A stretch of 64,000 bases of DNA. It comes from CAYVQF01 sp964454015. GTDB lineage: Bacteria > Myxococcota_A > Bradymonadia > UBA4248. The stretch is from contig CAYVQF010000007.1 in assembly GCA_964454015.1 (NCBI GenBank), positions 1-64,000 on the forward strand. Direction: 5' to 3'. Below are positions 35,793 to 45,585 of the stretch, piece after piece. A model generated the notes under the pieces. That model searched no databases. It was not told the DNA's origin and worked only from the letters and a program-made list of their open reading frames with translations. Made by a program: the position numbers and the translations under genes. Every line of letters begins with the position of its first letter. Position 1 is the stretch's first letter.

Positions 35793-37253
35793 CTAGTTGA
35801 CGATCCAGCAGGATCCCGAGGGTCTGTCGAGGACGCGGACCCCCTTTTCTTCGAGGGTGAGACGGATGCTATCGGCAGCGTTCCAGTCTTTATCCTTCCT
35901 GGCTCGAGCGCGTCGGGCGACGAGGTCGTCGATTTCGGCGGGATCCAAGCCGAGTCTTTTGACCGCCAGATCCTTGAGTTGTGCTAGGGCGATGGCAGTA
36001 GGGCGTTGGAGGATGCCAACGCCTAGCCCCATGGTGAGCAGCACCTGGCGAATGGCGTAGAGGCGCTGCACGCGTTCGGCGGTGATTTTGCCCTTTTGTT
36101 CCACCCATTCGTTTGCAATGCGTGCGGCCTCAGCGAGGGCGGCCAGTGCGCGGGGGGTGTTGAAGTCATCTTCCATGGCCTGGTTGAAGCTGGGCAACAA
36201 GTGGGCGATCTCGGCTATGCTTTCAGGGGTGGGGGTCGGCTCGGGGGCGGGGTGTGCCGCCAGGATCTCGCCGATGGTGGACAGGGTCCGATAGAAGCAG
36301 GTGATGCGCGTGGTCGCCTCTTGGATGGCGTCGCGGCAGAAGTTGATGTTGTGGCGGTAGTGGGCCGTGAGGAAGAAATAGCGCAGGGCTTCTGGATGCA
36401 CTTGCTGGAGGATGTCGCGCACGGTCCAGAAATTGTTGAGGGAGTGACTCATTTTCTCCCCTTCGATTTCAACCATGCCGACGTGCATCCAGTAGCGGGC
36501 GAAGTCACATGCGTTGGCGGCGACCGATTGGGCGACTTCATTTTCGTGATGCGGGAAAATGAGGTCTCGCCCGCCACCGTGGATGTCGAAGGTGGGTCCA
36601 AGGTAACGCATGCTCATGGCCGAGCACTCGATGTGCCATCCCGGTCTTCCCGGGCCCCATGGGCTGTCCCAGGCGGGTTCGTCGGTCTCTTTGCTGGCCT
36701 TCCACAGGGCGAAATCGGCTGGGTGTTCTTTGCGGTTGTCCACTTCGACGCGGGCGCCGCTGAGAAGATCGTCCAGGTTGCGGTTCGAGAGCTTGCCATA
36801 TTCAGGGAAGGCGCTGACGCGATAATAGACGTCACCCTCCACGACGTAGGCGACCCCTTTGGCGACCAAGGTCTCGATGAGTGCGATGATTTCGGGGATA
36901 TGCTCGGTGACCCGTGGCGCGACATCGGCCGCGATGACATCGAGTTGCTGCATATCCTGATCGAGCCCAGCAATCATTTGCTGGGCGAGGGCCGCTGGGG
37001 TGAGCCCAGTGGCCTGGGCGCGGCGGATGATCTTGTCATCGATGTCGGTGTGGTTGCGCACGAGGGTGACTTGTAATCCCCTGGATCGAAGGAAGCGCGT
37101 AATGAAGTCGAATACGATAAAGGTGCGGGCGTGCCCGATGTGGGGCAGGTCATAGACCGTGAGACCGCAGACGTAAATGGAGACTTGTCCAGGGACGAGG
37201 GGGGTGAAGCTTCTTTTCCCGCGGATGGCGGTATCGTAAATGTTAAGGTTCAT
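35793..37253 (-). CDS. cysS: Cysteinyl-tRNA synthetase
   Basis: This 486-aa class I synthetase charges tRNA-Cys. The HIGH motif is LPHIGHARTF (near 35-45) and the KMSKS motif is KMSHS (near 265). The zinc-binding cysteine lies in VCGLTVYD (near 29), and further zinc ligands lie in ECSAM. The C-terminal helical domain (res 380-486) is of normal length. It starts 250 bp from the divergent FHA gene and carries a CCTCCAG region upstream without a clear promoter. Confidence 0.96.
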   Translation of the reverse strand: MNLNIYDTAIRGKRSFTPLVPGQVSIYVCGLTVYDLPHIGHARTFIVFDFITRFLRSRGLQVTLVRNHTDIDDKIIRRAQATGLTPAALAQQMIAGLDQDMQQLDVIAADVAPRVTEHIPEIIALIETLVAKGVAYVVEGDVYYRVSAFPEYGKLSNRNLDDLLSGARVEVDNRKEHPADFALWKASKETDEPAWDSPWGPGRPGWHIECSAMSMRYLGPTFDIHGGGRDLIFPHHENEVAQSVAANACDFARYWMHVGMVEIEGEKMSHSLNNFWTVRDILQQVHPEALRYFFLTAHYRHNINFCRDAIQEATTRITCFYRTLSTIGEILAAHPAPEPTPTPESIAEIAHLLPSFNQAMEDDFNTPRALAALAEAARIANEWVEQKGKITAERVQRLYAIRQVLLTMGLGVGILQRPTAIALAQLKDLAVKRLGLDPAEIDDLVARRARARKDKDWNAADSIRLTLEEKGVRVLDRPSGSCWIVN

Positions 37254-37504
37254 CTGTACTCCGGCGTCATCTGGAGGTGACAGCGGACGCTTGGTGGCGG
37301 CGACTGTCAGGCAGCGGTAAACTAGGGGTGAGGCCTAAGGGTGTCAAGTTGCTCCCTCTTTGCTAGGGGACGGGGAGGGCGCAAGCGTCGTGCTCAGGAG
37401 ACTTGCGATATGCGAGGCAAATGTAGACGATAGGTGGCGAACGGGTGTGGCCTGAAGTAGCGACCCCTGTCAGGACGTCCCAGTCATCGAACAAGGTCTC
37501 GAGG

Positions 37505-39226
37505 ATGCTAAAGCTTTTAATTGAGGATGACGAAGGCAAACAGACCGTCGTACCGATGATTCGGGACGAGATCACCATCGGTCGCAAAGAAGGCAACACG
37601 ATTCGCTTGACCGAGCGGAACGTGTCGCGGCGGCATGCGCGCTTGATCAAGGCCAACGGCAGCATCTTCGTGGAGGAGGTGGCTGCGCGCTATGGCATCA
37701 AGCTCAACGGTACGCGTATTCAAGGCCGCGCCAAGTTCAGCCCGGGTGATGAGGTCAAGGTCGGCGACTACAAGCTGTATTTGCAGGATGAGAGCCGGCC
37801 AGAGGTGACGCATCAGCGGCGGATGCAGGAGATGGACGAGGCGGCAGGCCCGTTGCCCATTCCTGCGGGGGAGCAAGCCCGGTTGGTGGTCATCTCCTCC
37901 AACTTTGCCGGGCAAGAGTTTCCGCTGACGCGCACCGAGGTGATGATCGGGCGTGGGCCCGAGTGTGACATCATTATAGATCACCGTTCGATCAGTGGCA
38001 CCCACGCCAAGATCACCCGAGGCGCACAGCGGGTGTTCAAGATCACGGACATGAAGAGCGCCAATGGGGTCAAGGTCAACGGCCATCCCTATTCAACGCG
38101 CGAGCTGAACTCGGGTGATATCATCGAGCTTGGCCATGTACGGGCGCGCTTCTGTGCACCCGGCGAGTTGTGGTCTTTCCAGTTCGCCGCCGGTTTGGTC
38201 GAAGACTTGTCGCCGCGCAGCTCGCGGGCGTCGATGATCCTCCTCGTGGCGGTCATGGCGCTGCTAGTGGTTCTGGCAGCGGTGCTCTTCGTGCTCATGC
38301 GTGGCGAGGAGAAGCCTGAGGTCAAGGTGGAGACCAAGCCGGGCCAGCAGGAGATAGGCGAGCGGATCCATCTGACCGATCGGGCTGACGTGGATGAAGC
38401 CATCCTTCGGTGTGATGACTTTGCGACCAAGGGAATGTTCGAAGACGCGTTGGATTACTGCCGCACGGCGACGGAGCTGGATCCGAACAACCGTTTGGCC
38501 GTTGCCAAGTACGACTCGGTCACGGCGGAGTTGGCGTTGAAGCACCACTACGATAACGCCAAGAGTTATCTCCTCGAGAAGGAGTGTGAGCTGGCGTTGA
38601 TCGAGATCGACAGCGTGGAGAATGAGAACTCATGGGCGGCGCGCCAGATTCTGCGTGAAGGTCTGCGGGATAAGGCGATGAAGTGCATCGAAGATCGTTT
38701 CGTGGCGGCGGCCGAGACTGCCATCCGCAACCGCGAGTACGACGAGGCGCAACGGCAGATTGACATGCTGGAGCGCAACATCCCCAAGAGCGCGCAGATC
38801 GCCCGTTTGACCGAGACCTTGGACAAGCGCAAGAAAACGCCAGATCAACCGGTTCGCGATCCCAAAGAGGGTTCGGGTTCTCGCCGGGGCACGGACACCG
38901 AGAAGCCGCCGCGAGAGACGCCGCCCAAGGAGACGCCGCCCAAGGAGACGGGCAAAAAGACGGATCCAGAAGAGGCCAAACGCTTGGCTGATGAAGCCAA
39001 GGGCTATGTCTTGCAGAACCCCAAGCGGGCGGCGGAGTTGTTGAAGCGGGCGTGCGATCTGGATCCTGGCAACGCGAGCATCCGCGCCCAGTACGCGTTG
39101 GCTCTGGAGCGCGATGGGCAGACATGTCCGGCTTACAAACAATACAAGCGAGCGGTGGGTGGCTTGTCGGGGGCGCAGAAGAAGCGCGCTGAGGACTTCA
39201 TGGCCAAGAACCCCCAGTGTGAGTAG
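37505..39226 (+). CDS. Membrane protein with two FHA domains and TPR-like C-terminus
   Basis: The protein has 573 aa. FHA 1 (about 1-90: IGRKEGNTIRLTERNVSRRHARL) and FHA 2 (about 125-215: IGRGPECDIIIDHRSISGTHAKI, then KSANGVKVNG) bind phosphothreonine. One transmembrane helix follows near 240-262 (MILLVAVMALLVVLAAVLFVLM). The rest has helical repeats and a PPKET low-complexity repeat near 475-490. It may receive signals from Ser/Thr kinases such as the one at 18990. ATG 37505 is preferred over a GTG at 37445. It is the last gene before the ribosomal genes, with its own promoter. Confidence 0.75.
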   Translation: MLKLLIEDDEGKQTVVPMIRDEITIGRKEGNTIRLTERNVSRRHARLIKANGSIFVEEVAARYGIKLNGTRIQGRAKFSPGDEVKVGDYKLYLQDESRPEVTHQRRMQEMDEAAGPLPIPAGEQARLVVISSNFAGQEFPLTRTEVMIGRGPECDIIIDHRSISGTHAKITRGAQRVFKITDMKSANGVKVNGHPYSTRELNSGDIIELGHVRARFCAPGELWSFQFAAGLVEDLSPRSSRASMILLVAVMALLVVLAAVLFVLMRGEEKPEVKVETKPGQQEIGERIHLTDRADVDEAILRCDDFATKGMFEDALDYCRTATELDPNNRLAVAKYDSVTAELALKHHYDNAKSYLLEKECELALIEIDSVENENSWAARQILREGLRDKAMKCIEDRFVAAAETAIRNREYDEAQRQIDMLERNIPKSAQIARLTETLDKRKKTPDQPVRDPKEGSGSRRGTDTEKPPRETPPKETPPKETGKKTDPEEAKRLADEAKGYVLQNPKRAAELLKRACDLDPGNASIRAQYALALERDGQTCPAYKQYKRAVGGLSGAQKKRAEDFMAKNPQCE

Positions 39227-39351
39227 TGCCCTTAGGGGCGCTCTGCTGGGCGAGGGTGCCCTGTGCGCCGGGTGTGGTCTGGCGTCTTTGCCTTTTGGGC
39301 TTCGCGGCGCCGGGCCCTGGGTCGATGCGGCCGCACAGGCGAGAAAAGCAC

Positions 39352-39380
39352 TTGCGCCTCTATGCTAAGTTGTGTATTTT
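39352..39380 (+). promoter_or_regulatory. Promoter of rpsF-rplI
   Basis: TTGCGC (39352-39357) and TATTTT (39375-39380) have an exact 17-bp spacer about 90 bp upstream of rpsF. They lie in otherwise GC-rich DNA, as is common for ribosomal protein promoters. Confidence 0.5.
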
Positions 39381-39468
39381 GCCGCGGCTCCTTGCTTCCC
39401 ATTCCCCATGTCGGGTCTGGCGGGAAAGGCCGCATTAGGGAAGCCGTTACAGCCCATAGGGAGAAACC

Positions 39469-39915
39469 ATGGCACGATTGGTAGAGCATCCGAAGACGAC
39501 GCGTGAGTACGAGACTGTTGTGATCCTGCGCCCTGACGTTCTCGATGAAGAGCGCTCCAAGGTCCTTGACCGAGTGAACGCGACCATCGCGCGCCTCAGT
39601 GGCCACGTTTTGCGTTACGAAGACTGGGGCAAGCGTCGTTTGGCCTATCGAATTCGCAAGAATTCTCACGGCCTTTATCACTATTACCAGTACCTCGGCT
39701 TCAGCGATCTGGTGGGTGAGCTCGAGCGCAACCTGCGGATTTTGGAGCCCGTCATCAAGTTCATGACGGTGAAGCTCGACGAGGATGTGGACCCAGAGCA
39801 ACGCAAGCTCGAGGCGGTCAACGAGAAGAGCCGGGCCCCCAAAGACACGCCCGATTATTCTCTGGGCGTCGACATTGACGACGAAGATCTGGACGAATTG
39901 GTTGACGACGACTGA
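39469..39915 (+). CDS. rpsF: 30S ribosomal protein S6
   Basis: This 148-aa protein has the S6 core (YETVVILRPDVLDEER, then WGKRRLAYRIRKNSHGLYHYY) and the family's acidic C-terminal tail. A long low-complexity D/E tail (DIDDEDLDELVDDD) extends it, a common elongation in deltaproteobacteria. AGGGAG lies upstream. In most bacteria rpsF is followed by rpsR; here the next gene is rplI, 83 bp away. Confidence 0.96.
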   Translation: MARLVEHPKTTREYETVVILRPDVLDEERSKVLDRVNATIARLSGHVLRYEDWGKRRLAYRIRKNSHGLYHYYQYLGFSDLVGELERNLRILEPVIKFMTVKLDEDVDPEQRKLEAVNEKSRAPKDTPDYSLGVDIDDEDLDELVDDD

Positions 39916-39998
39916 GTGGCCGCGCATAGCGGAAGTTCGCGGCAATGGCCGGTAAACTAATGGGGCTCTCTGCAGAGGGCCCGAGTGGAGATAGAAAG

Positions 39999-40442
39999 AT
40001 GCGCGTCATTCTTACAGAAGACGTCCCCAATGTCGGTGACATGGGGGAGATCGTGCGGGTTGCCGATGGTTTCGGCCGCAATTTTTTGATTCCCCAAGGG
40101 CTGGCGCTGCCGGCTACTGAGCGTAGTGCCAAGGCTTTCATCCACCAGCAAGTGCAGATCGAGCGCCGCAAGCAGAAGCTGCGCGCGAAGGCCCTCGAGC
40201 TTCTGGGCGGCCTGAGCTCGGTGAGTGTGACCATCCCGCGCCAAGTAGGCGAGGGGGACCGGCTCTATGGCTCGGTGAGCAACCGCGATGTGCAGTTGGC
40301 CTTGGCGGAAGCTGGCTTCGATGTCGATCGCCGCAAGATCATGCTCGACCAGCCGCTGCGCGAGCTGGGCGTCTACAAGGTCGAAATCAAGCTGATGAGC
40401 GATGTCCGGGCGACGGTGAAGGTTTGGGTCACCGCCCTCTAA
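39999..40442 (+). CDS. rplI: 50S ribosomal protein L9
   Basis: This 147-aa two-domain protein has an N-terminal fold MRVILTEDVPNVGDMGEIVRVADGFGRNFLIPQGLA followed by a long helix and the C-terminal RNA-binding domain. The ATG at 39999 is chosen because GGAG precedes it and L9 proteins begin M(K/R)VIL. The frame extends upstream to 39945, but that part is not conserved in character. It immediately faces the minus-strand cluster, with only 18 bp to the end of the 485-aa gene. Confidence 0.95.
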   Translation: MRVILTEDVPNVGDMGEIVRVADGFGRNFLIPQGLALPATERSAKAFIHQQVQIERRKQKLRAKALELLGGLSSVSVTIPRQVGEGDRLYGSVSNRDVQLALAEAGFDVDRRKIMLDQPLRELGVYKVEIKLMSDVRATVKVWVTAL

Positions 40443-40460
40443 GATCCCGGCAGTGGCGTG

Positions 40461-41918
40461 CTATGATGTCGTGATCGCGCCAAGCAGCCAATCGCGGCTC
40501 TCGCGAAAGACGTCGCAGAGGTTTGGGCTGTCGAGGTCGACCGTTCGGACCCAAGGTGGTGCGTCGCAGCGCGCTTGGTCTTCGGACTGCAGCCAAAGAT
40601 AGAAGAGGGTGATGCCTTGGTGGCTGAGCTTTTGCCGTTGCTGTGCTGAAGGGGGCGGGGCAGGACTACAGTGCACCTGGATCTGCAACGTTCCTGTGTG
40701 CTCGGGCGAGAGGCGAAAGGCGGTCTCCGTGTGGATGTGGAGGCGCTGGCGGTCGATCCATGGGGCGAAGCGGGCGCTCAGCCAGCGTGCCCGCGCGGGA
40801 GCGTTGACGCCAGCGGTGATGACCTCTGCGTCGAGGAGATCGTCGCTGTGTTGCGCGAACCACGCAGAGAGGATGGAGGTGACGAGCGCGTCGATGAGAT
40901 GGATGGGCCGGAAGGCTTGACCAGGGTGGAGAATGTGCAAACCATAGGGGGCATCGGCGCAGAGGCCGAGGTGGCGCTGTCGTCGCCACAGGTGGTTCTC
41001 GTCGCGGGAAAAATAGAGGACCTCGTTGGCCAAGGTGCGCAAGGTAAAGAGACAAGGCAGCTCTGGGTGGACTTCTTCGCCAAAAAAGGCGAGCTCTGAC
41101 GGCACCAAACTCTCGGTGCTTCCGCGGTGGCTCAGGGCTTCTCTTCCTCCCTGGGGAAAGGAGCCGGCGGCGAGCATCTGGCTCAAAGCCGCGGGCATTT
41201 CGGCGCGTCGCACTGGGGCGAGGGGCGGCGGCGGCCCCAGTGTTCTTTCGATGTTGGCGATCTCTTGGGCTTGGAGGCGCTCTGCCGCGCTGGGGAAGCG
41301 GTGAAAATGCTGGAGGACGAAGATCCGGCGTTGATGGAAGTCTTGGAAATCGAGGCGGTCTTGGCAGGCCTTGGCCACGGCGTGGGCGTGGGGTGCGAAG
41401 AAGTCCGAGGGTGCTTCCGAGAAACACGCTTGGAAGTCCTCCTTGCTGCTTGGGTGGAACGGTTCCAGGTGCCGGACTTGGTGGGCAGCGCAGTAGATGC
41501 GTGGCGCGGCGATGGGCTCGAGCTTCAAGACGAGGTCGTGGAGTAGCCACGCCAGCGGATGGTGCGAGTCGTGGCGGCTGAGCGCGTCGGTGACGCTTTC
41601 GAAGCCGGGGCAGGTAAAGGCGCGATTACAGAGGGCCTGGGCATAGCGCTGACGGGTGGCGATGTGTTTGGGCGCCGCATGGTCCTGTAAGTGGGCGAAG
41701 CGCAGCGCCGTGCCTTCGCGGTAGAGGGTGGTGAGGTCGAGGATGGCAAAGAATGGGACCGTGTCGTGGCCTTGGCCGAGAAGGTCGGCGAAGAGGATCT
41801 GCGCTTCGGCGACTCGCGTGAGGGATGATTGGGTGACGGCGTAGGCGGCGGCACCGGCGAGGTAGGCGATCAGGCGTTTGGGATCATGCAGATCCAAGAT
41901 TTGCTCACTGCGGCGCAT
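40461..41918 (-). CDS. Unknown protein of the FtsH/MoxR cluster, possibly the vWA-like partner
   Basis: The protein has 485 aa. It is the last gene of the nine-gene cluster. Its ATG (41918) overlaps the preceding stop by 14 bp, and a longer frame (to 41948) has no better signal. No transmembrane segments and no P-loop are seen. The C-terminal half alternates strands and helices (LTNEVLYFS-like, DALVTSILSAWFAQ, AEVITAGVN), which could be a degenerate vWA-like alpha/beta fold, but I cannot point to a MIDAS motif (DxSxS). Not recognised by name. Confidence 0.55.
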   Translation of the reverse strand: MRRSEQILDLHDPKRLIAYLAGAAAYAVTQSSLTRVAEAQILFADLLGQGHDTVPFFAILDLTTLYREGTALRFAHLQDHAAPKHIATRQRYAQALCNRAFTCPGFESVTDALSRHDSHHPLAWLLHDLVLKLEPIAAPRIYCAAHQVRHLEPFHPSSKEDFQACFSEAPSDFFAPHAHAVAKACQDRLDFQDFHQRRIFVLQHFHRFPSAAERLQAQEIANIERTLGPPPPLAPVRRAEMPAALSQMLAAGSFPQGGREALSHRGSTESLVPSELAFFGEEVHPELPCLFTLRTLANEVLYFSRDENHLWRRQRHLGLCADAPYGLHILHPGQAFRPIHLIDALVTSILSAWFAQHSDDLLDAEVITAGVNAPARARWLSARFAPWIDRQRLHIHTETAFRLSPEHTGTLQIQVHCSPAPPPSAQQRQKLSHQGITLFYLWLQSEDQARCDAPPWVRTVDLDSPNLCDVFRESRDWLLGAITTS

Positions 41919-44900
41919 GGGGGGGCTCGTCTGGCCAATGATCGGCAAGGATGAAGTCTCTCAGCAGGCGCTCCTCTTCGGCGCGGCCGCGCATGAGGGC
42001 GAGGAGGTGGGCGGTCGGCGCCTGGACCATGGTCTGGGTGCAGTGCAGGGTGAGGGCGTGGGCGATGGTGTCGGCGGCGCTGCGTTGGCTTTCGTGCTCG
42101 ATGATGGCGCCGAGCCAGCGGATGAATTTGGGCAGCATCTTTCGGCGGATTTCTGGGGAGATGGTGGCGATGCGTAAGGCTTCGCGGAAGAGGTCCGTGC
42201 GGTCTCTGGCATCGAAGACGCGGATGCTGTGAATCTCGGACATGGTGCGCTGCATGCGTAGTCGGCCGGCGTCGACGTGGCCAAGGGCGATGAGCGTCAA
42301 GGCGCAGCGGAGGCGGAGGAGGTTGATGAAGTAGGGGTTTTTCGCGCCGGTCCAGCGGCTGAAGGCTTCGTCGACTTGATCGGTGAAGGCCTCAATGGCT
42401 CGGCCCCAGTCAGGGGCGGCGTGGGGGGTGAGCAGCTCGTCGAAGATATCACTGAGGACGCCGAAGAAGACGGGGGCGGGGCTCTGCGCGTTGGATTGCA
42501 GCAGCGTGCCAAGGGCGTTGATGACCCCGGTGACCAGGTCGGGTCGATGCACGCGCAGGGCAGCGCGGGCGCAGGCTCCGAAGAGGGTGGCGAGGTCTTG
42601 TGCAGGCAGCGCACCGGGTCCAGGTTTGGCTCTGGCGTAGCTGAGGATGGGGGGGATGGTCGATTCGACGAGTCGGGTGCCCATGGGGGTGGCCGACAGG
42701 GCGCTGGTCGTGTCGAGGAGGCGAATGAGGGTGCTGAGGCTTTGCCTCTGTGGCGGCAGGAGGGCTCGCAGGCTGTCCTTGAAACGCGCCGTGGCGCCGT
42801 GGAGATCGCCGCGCAGGGCCAGGCTGCGCACCAGCAGCGGCGAGAGGGGATCCGTGGGGGCGACCTGCGACCCGTGGATGAGCGCGTGCATGCTGTCTGG
42901 GGCGTGGGTGAGCAAGAGATCGAGGGCGTTCAGCGCTGTCGCGTCGAGTTTGGCGCGGCCGAGGATACGTCGGGCGAGGTTGTGCACCATGGCGGCGTCC
43001 AAGGTGCGATTGGCGCCGAGCAGGTTGAGCCCACGGAGGAGGTTCTCGATGCAGTAGCTGTCTTCGAGGATGCTGGGATCGTTGAGGAGCGCGCGGCAGC
43101 GCTCGATGGCAGGTAGGGCCGCGGCGACCTCGAGCAGCACCGGAGCGGCATCACAGAGCTGAAAAGCTTGGCGCTGGACTTCGTGCTGATCGACGATTTG
43201 CAGAACCTGCAAGACGAGCTGGCGATCCGTCCCTGGCAGGGTGGCGCGGCGGATCTGATGGAGAATGTCGAGCAGGGTTTGGTCCTTCTCCAGGCCTTGG
43301 GGCATCTTGCGCAGGCCCTCGATGGCTTGGTTGAAGAGGGGCACGGCGTTGGCGCGTCCCATGCGCGCGGCGATGGCCGCCCACATGGACAAAGCGCGGG
43401 CCGAGAGGTGCTCCGGGGGGGCGTTCCAGTCGATGGCCAGGGCGGCACGGATCCCTTCGACCTCCTCCTCGCGACCGAACACGAGGTAGACATCGGCAAT
43501 GGCGGCGCCCGCTTCGGCGCGTTGCTCAGGCCGACTCAGGCGCTGGGTCCAGCGCCACAACTCGGCGAGCAGCGGGACGAGGGGCTCTTCCTCGGCGTGT
43601 TCGACGATCTCGTCGCGAAGGTGACGCCTGAGAAAGGGAAAGGAGTCGCGCTCATCGATGCCGTATAGGGAGAGCTCGCGCAGGGTCTCCTCTTGGAGGC
43701 GCGCGCGCTCGATGGGGTCAGGGAGGAGGGTCAAGAGAGGTTGCCAGATCAGCACGCGGGCGCGTTTGGAGAGGCTGAGTTCGCGCTCGCGCAGCAGCGC
43801 CAGGTGTTGCGCCCAGAACGCTTTGGCGCGCGTCGGGGGCGTAGCGGCATAGCGGCTGGCAAAGTTGGCGGCGTCGATGCGGAGCGCGATGGGGCCCGGG
43901 GCGGCTGGCGGTGCATCGGCCAGGAGGGCGCGGCGGTAGCGCATGAGCCGCGGATGCTCTTGGGCTGGTGCGACGACGATGGCGTGCTCGACACAGTCGA
44001 TGGCTTCCGAGTAGTGACGCGCTGCGGCTTTCATCTGAGCGAGCTTCAACCAACGCCGAGGATCGTCGAGATGGTTGACGGCATCGCGTTCAGCCCGGAT
44101 CAGAGCCGACGACACTGGGGTGTTAGGGGCCGGCTGGATCTCTGGTGTGGGAACCACGGCCGCGGGGGCGGGCGGCTGAGCCTCGAAGAGCTTCTTTTCT
44201 GTGGCTGGAGGGGGGAGGGGCGGCTCAGGCTCAGCCACGTCCAAGGGGACTGGGTCGGATCGGCGCACGGCTGCGGGGCCCGCGCAGGAGGTGGGCAGGG
44301 CCTGGGCAGGGGAGTCAAGGTCGAGGCGAAAGGTCTGGAGGCGACGGGTGAAACGCTCTGCGGCCAGATCCACGAGGTAGTCGATGAGGCTGGTCATCGG
44401 TTGGAAGGCAGCCTCGGAGATCCTGAGACAGATGAATGGCTGAAGGCCTCTCTCGGGTCCGGGTAAGAGCATCACCATCTGCCCCGCTTCGACTTGCAAA
44501 TGCTTGGCGAGGATGGTCTCGGGCAGTGTCGGGGTGAGGGCCGAGCCTCGAGGGAGAAAGACCTGGCGGCTGTTGCCGTGGGCGCACAGCGCCTGGCCGA
44601 GGCCCAGGGGGATGCTGTGATGTCCCGGGAGGAGCTCGCGAATGATCACGAGGTGCTCACCGCACTGTCGGTCCTCGATGGCGGCCATCTGCAGGTTGTC
44701 GATGTCTTTGGCAGAGGCTTGGAGGAGGTGGGCTTCGAGGGCGGGCAGCTCGGCCGTGGTCAAGAGGGCGACTTCGGGCAGCTCATGGCCGCTGGCCTCT
44801 CTCCAGCGCAGACGCAGCGGCACCCGCGGTGGCGTCTGCGCCGTGGCGGCGTGTGTGGGGAAGGGGTTGTCCACGAAAATTTGCTGTAGCAGTGGGCGAA

Positions 44901-45570
44901 AGTCAGGCAGGGACATCTGCCACCAGTCGTGGGGCGCGATGAAGGTGTGTCGCTCGGAAGAGAGGTGTCGCTGCGGCAGGGCGGCGGCCCAAGGATGGAC
45001 AAAGGGGAAGGCGATCCACCATCGCTCGGTGAGGGCGTAGAAGATGGGAAAGGCGAGGTCGCGCCAATGCTCCAAGAGGAAGAGGCTGGGCCGGTTCAGG
45101 CGCAGCAGGTGGGGCGGGGCCTCTGGGTGGTCGATGGTGGCGACGGCGGTGTGGTGGAGGTTGAGCTGTAGCGCGCGGCGCGCGGCGGTGGCGAGGGCGT
45201 CGATGCTCGGGGTGAAGAGGATGACGTCATCATAGCTTGGCTTTGGGGCTTCGATGAGGGGGATGGCCTCGGCCAAGGTGGCGCAGTGGCGTTCTTGGAC
45301 GATGGGGTAGCGCGCGCCATCGAAAAGGACGGCCTCGGCGGTGTACTGAACGCTGTGCCAGGGCAGGGCGAGGTCGTCCCTGGGTTCTTGCCGGAGGGGG
45401 ATGAAGAAGTGGGTGAGGGTGGGGAGGTCAGCACGACAATAGCGCCAGGCTTCGCGGCTGAAGGCGTGGTTGGGCCCGATCAAGACGAGTTGCTGCAGCG
45501 CGCCGAGATCCGTGGCGACGAGTGCGCGATGGGTGTTGGCCCGAAGGCATTTGGGTGGATGCAGGGTCAA
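41905..45570 (-). CDS. Giant helical-repeat protein of the FtsH/MoxR cluster
   Basis: The protein has 1221 aa. Residues 1-400 are alpha/beta (VATDLGALQQLVLIGPNHAF..., ILFTPSID). A Pro/Ala linker follows at about 430-500. From 510 on it is almost wholly helical with TPR-like units (PRRWLKLAQMKAAARHYSEAIDCVEHAIVVAP) and long degenerate repeats to the end. It may scaffold client or partner binding. The start is TTG 45570, 15 bp after the MoxR stop. A longer or shorter N-terminus is possible because no strong ribosome-binding site is visible. I do not recognise the family. Confidence 0.6.
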   Translation of the reverse strand: MTLHPPKCLRANTHRALVATDLGALQQLVLIGPNHAFSREAWRYCRADLPTLTHFFIPLRQEPRDDLALPWHSVQYTAEAVLFDGARYPIVQERHCATLAEAIPLIEAPKPSYDDVILFTPSIDALATAARRALQLNLHHTAVATIDHPEAPPHLLRLNRPSLFLLEHWRDLAFPIFYALTERWWIAFPFVHPWAAALPQRHLSSERHTFIAPHDWWQMSLPDFRPLLQQIFVDNPFPTHAATAQTPPRVPLRLRWREASGHELPEVALLTTAELPALEAHLLQASAKDIDNLQMAAIEDRQCGEHLVIIRELLPGHHSIPLGLGQALCAHGNSRQVFLPRGSALTPTLPETILAKHLQVEAGQMVMLLPGPERGLQPFICLRISEAAFQPMTSLIDYLVDLAAERFTRRLQTFRLDLDSPAQALPTSCAGPAAVRRSDPVPLDVAEPEPPLPPPATEKKLFEAQPPAPAAVVPTPEIQPAPNTPVSSALIRAERDAVNHLDDPRRWLKLAQMKAAARHYSEAIDCVEHAIVVAPAQEHPRLMRYRRALLADAPPAAPGPIALRIDAANFASRYAATPPTRAKAFWAQHLALLRERELSLSKRARVLIWQPLLTLLPDPIERARLQEETLRELSLYGIDERDSFPFLRRHLRDEIVEHAEEEPLVPLLAELWRWTQRLSRPEQRAEAGAAIADVYLVFGREEEVEGIRAALAIDWNAPPEHLSARALSMWAAIAARMGRANAVPLFNQAIEGLRKMPQGLEKDQTLLDILHQIRRATLPGTDRQLVLQVLQIVDQHEVQRQAFQLCDAAPVLLEVAAALPAIERCRALLNDPSILEDSYCIENLLRGLNLLGANRTLDAAMVHNLARRILGRAKLDATALNALDLLLTHAPDSMHALIHGSQVAPTDPLSPLLVRSLALRGDLHGATARFKDSLRALLPPQRQSLSTLIRLLDTTSALSATPMGTRLVESTIPPILSYARAKPGPGALPAQDLATLFGACARAALRVHRPDLVTGVINALGTLLQSNAQSPAPVFFGVLSDIFDELLTPHAAPDWGRAIEAFTDQVDEAFSRWTGAKNPYFINLLRLRCALTLIALGHVDAGRLRMQRTMSEIHSIRVFDARDRTDLFREALRIATISPEIRRKMLPKFIRWLGAIIEHESQRSAADTIAHALTLHCTQTMVQAPTAHLLALMRGRAEEERLLRDFILADHWPDEPPHAPQ

Positions 45571-45585
45571 GGCGAGGTGGGTGTT

